From Halomarina oriensis (GTDB lineage Archaea > Halobacteriota > Halobacteria > Halobacteriales > Haloarculaceae): a stretch of 64,000 nucleotides of DNA. This document shows, one piece after another, positions 63,059 to 64,000 of the stretch (the first letter of the stretch is position 1; each line of letters starts with the position of its first letter). Position numbers and translations under genes: made by a program. The stretch covers positions 26,037-90,036 of the forward strand of contig NZ_WSZK01000018.1 in the NCBI RefSeq assembly GCF_009791395.1, read 5' to 3'. The notes beneath the pieces are model-generated. The model saw only the letters and a program-made list of their open reading frames with translations. It searched no databases and was not told the DNA's origin.

Positions 63059-63538
63059 TCAGTCGTCAGCCTCCAGGACGGCCACGTCGAGGTCCGCACG
63101 CGAGCGGGTGAGACGGAACGTCGGGACGGTCTCCTTGACGACCTCGACGATTCCCTTGTCCTGCAGGCTCCGAAGTCCGGAGCGGACGGCGTCGACGTCC
63201 GTCCCCATCCCGGTGTCTTGGACCTTGTGGAGGACGCTGACGACGCTCTCCGGGTCCTCGTCCGGTCCGGCGAGGACCTCGGTGATGCGGACCTGGAGTT
63301 CGGGGACGCGGATGCTCTCGGCGTCCGTCTCGATACCGAGTAGGGCCGCGCCGTCCTGTGTCGCGCGGATGAGGCTGTTCTCGTCGCGGAAGTAGAACTC
63401 TTTCAGTTCCGATTCGAGGTACTGGTGGACCTCACTGCCGCTGTCCATGGCCCAGCGCTCCTGCAACTCCTTGTTCTTCGTGGGCTGGAGCTCCACGATG
63501 TCGCGCAGGCGTTCTCGGGCTTCCTCGGAAAGGCTCAC
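63059..63538 (-). CDS. DUF5797 family protein (HTH-like)
   Basis: 159 residues, GTG start. SLSEEARERLRDIVELQPTK, then MDSGSEVHQYLESELKEFYFRDENSLIRAT, match DUF5797. The first half resembles a winged-helix module and the second repeats a similar pattern (VRSGLRSLQDKGIVEVVKE), suggesting two HTH-like units and a transcription-related role. Function is unproved. Confidence 0.82.
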   Translation of the reverse strand: MSLSEEARERLRDIVELQPTKNKELQERWAMDSGSEVHQYLESELKEFYFRDENSLIRATQDGAALLGIETDAESIRVPELQVRITEVLAGPDEDPESVVSVLHKVQDTGMGTDVDAVRSGLRSLQDKGIVEVVKETVPTFRLTRSRADLDVAVLEADD

Positions 63539-63756
63539 TGCGCGGCCGTACGACCAGGTGGTACATCGTCGTTGCGACTTCTGAAGCGTCGTTGAGTGGT
63601 GAACAGAATGGAACAGCGTCACGGTCGAGGCGAGTGACAGCGGGGTCTACTGTACCGCGAGCGAACCGAGCGAGACGGCGGCAGAGCCACCGGCGACGCA
63701 GTGAGCGAGCGGGGTGAGGAGCGCCGGAGTGAGCGAGGAATCCTCGTGGTCGCATT

Positions 63757-63804
63757 GTGAGACGCTTCGCGTCTCACAGGCTCCCAGGTCCTTCGGACAC
63801 TTGG
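63757..63804. repeat. Double-palindrome element, intergenic
   Basis: Hairpin one has arms GTGAGACGC and GCGTCTCAC around loop TTC (63757-63777). The linker AGGCTC (63778-63783) follows. Hairpin two is CCAGGTCC against GGACACTTGG (63784-63804), imperfect. Layout and linker match the trpA copy. Confidence 0.65.
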
Positions 63805-63821
63805 GAGAGCTTTTACCCTGT

Positions 63822-63842
63822 CAGGGTCGCTGCGCGACCCTG
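63822..63842. repeat. Perfect hairpin CAGGGTCGC / GCGACCCTG
   Basis: Nine-base arms CAGGGTCGC and GCGACCCTG pair around loop TGC. It follows 17 bases after the double-palindrome element, 21 bases past the stop codon of the minus-strand gene at the edge. May be a transcript-end structure. Confidence 0.6.
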
Positions 63843-63863
63843 GCTCGTGGACAAAAGGTCGTG

Positions 63864-64000
63864 TTACATGTAGCCGAGGTCACGCAGGCGTGCCATCAGG
63901 TTCTCCTTGTCCTGGGCGCGGCCCTGACGCTCGGTGGTGCCTTCGAGGTCCTGGAGCCACGCGGGCTCTCGGCGGACTTCGCCGGACCCTTCTCCGGTGC
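63864..64000 (-). CDS. C-terminal end of a gene cut by the window edge
   Basis: The last 45 residues are in the window. They read TGEGSGEVRREPAWLQDLEG and end KENLMARLRDLGYM. The LRDLGYM ending recalls archaeal sulfatase/phosphatase-type proteins, but this is a weak resemblance and I leave the family open. Confidence 0.45.
   Translation of the reverse strand, partial: TGEGSGEVRREPAWLQDLEGTTERQGRAQDKENLMARLRDLGYM

Larger units (their letters stand above)
63539..63863. other. Intergenic region, 325 bp, with palindromic elements
   Basis: No coding sequence is supported. Contains GAGCGAGCG-type low-complexity DNA (about 63650-63750), a double-palindrome element (63757-63804) and another perfect hairpin (63822-63842). 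The element and hairpin lie just after the end of the partial gene at the window edge (minus strand). Confidence 0.55.

Noticed and set aside
1..64000. CRISPR arrays, rRNA, tRNA, transposase genes, prophage genes
   Set aside because: None was recognised on either strand by eye. Small RNAs could still be missed.

Overview
The window reads as a chromosomal stretch of a haloarchaeon (class Halobacteria). The evidence is very high GC with strong G/C bias at third codon positions, acidic proteins, and many likely leaderless genes with a TATA-like box about 25-30 nt before the start codon. The gene content also fits: FtsZ1 next to SecE and Spt5, transcription factor S, archaeal NAC, the archaeal shikimate-entry enzymes, D-aminoacyl-tRNA deacylase DtdA, a Bat-type HTH regulator, and the haloarchaeal families DUF5787, DUF5789 and DUF5797. 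I saw no rRNA, tRNA, CRISPR array, complete insertion sequence or prophage. Most of the window is core metabolism and information processing.

Layout. 1-1.25 kb: the tail of an upstream gene and two membrane proteins. 1.3-7.1 kb (minus): a six-gene lysine operon, dapA-dapB-dapD-lysA-dapF-dapE, with a 4-nt overlap at every junction. 7.4-10.6 kb: a NYN nuclease, then PUA protein, NAC and TrmI, then two small unknown genes. 11.5-15.8 kb: TFS, DUF5789, an MFS transporter, SppA and a DUF373 protein. 15.8-17.8 kb (minus): arsenic operon arsR-acr3-arsC. 18-24.4 kb: Dph6-like ligase, small membrane proteins, sugar nucleotidyltransferase, SOUL protein, Rieske protein and an oxidoreductase. 24.4-29.3 kb (minus): pabB-pabA-pabC with pabC frameshifted, a helix-hairpin-helix protein, and aroE. 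29.4-34.5 kb: a CaCA exchanger, DtdA, FtsZ1, SecE and Spt5. 34.8-39 kb: erythromycin-esterase family, PHP protein, YdjM-type protein, PncC, and the wreck of an ABC exporter. 39.3-46.1 kb: Get3-like ATPase, glycerate kinase, an SDR, endonuclease V, rhomboid, a cysteine-less MGMT homologue and a lipase. 46.2-50 kb: trpC-trpB-trpA and ADH synthase. 50-57.9 kb: Bat-type regulator, SDR, acyl-CoA dehydrogenase, HAD, 3-dehydroquinate synthase II, a DsbA-like/DsbB pair, Nth and DUF371. 58-64 kb: a coiled-coil protein with an unusual leader, an M20D hydrolase, a uS10-like protein, NUDIX, DUF5787, DUF5797 and the end of one more gene.

How the genes fit together. Aromatic amino acid synthesis is well represented: ADH synthase and 3-dehydroquinate synthase II at pathway entry, AroE midway, TrpC/B/A at the tryptophan end, and PabA/B/C drawing off chorismate. 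Lysine is made by the succinylase DAP route. The DsbA/DsbB pair, SecE, SppA and rhomboid serve the cell surface.

Most unusual signal. A family of short double-palindrome elements (two small hairpins joined by a six-base linker resembling NGGCNN) lies in trpA, the DUF5787 gene, the Rieske gene, a truncated gene near 50.85 kb, the ABC-exporter remnant and the gap near 63.77 kb. In the three intact genes it adds about 15-19 codons without breaking the reading frame, recalling the coding palindromic elements of Rickettsia. Separately, several single-base indels (two in homopolymers) disrupt pabC, a small membrane-protein gene and the ABC remnant. They may be sequencing errors or real decay.
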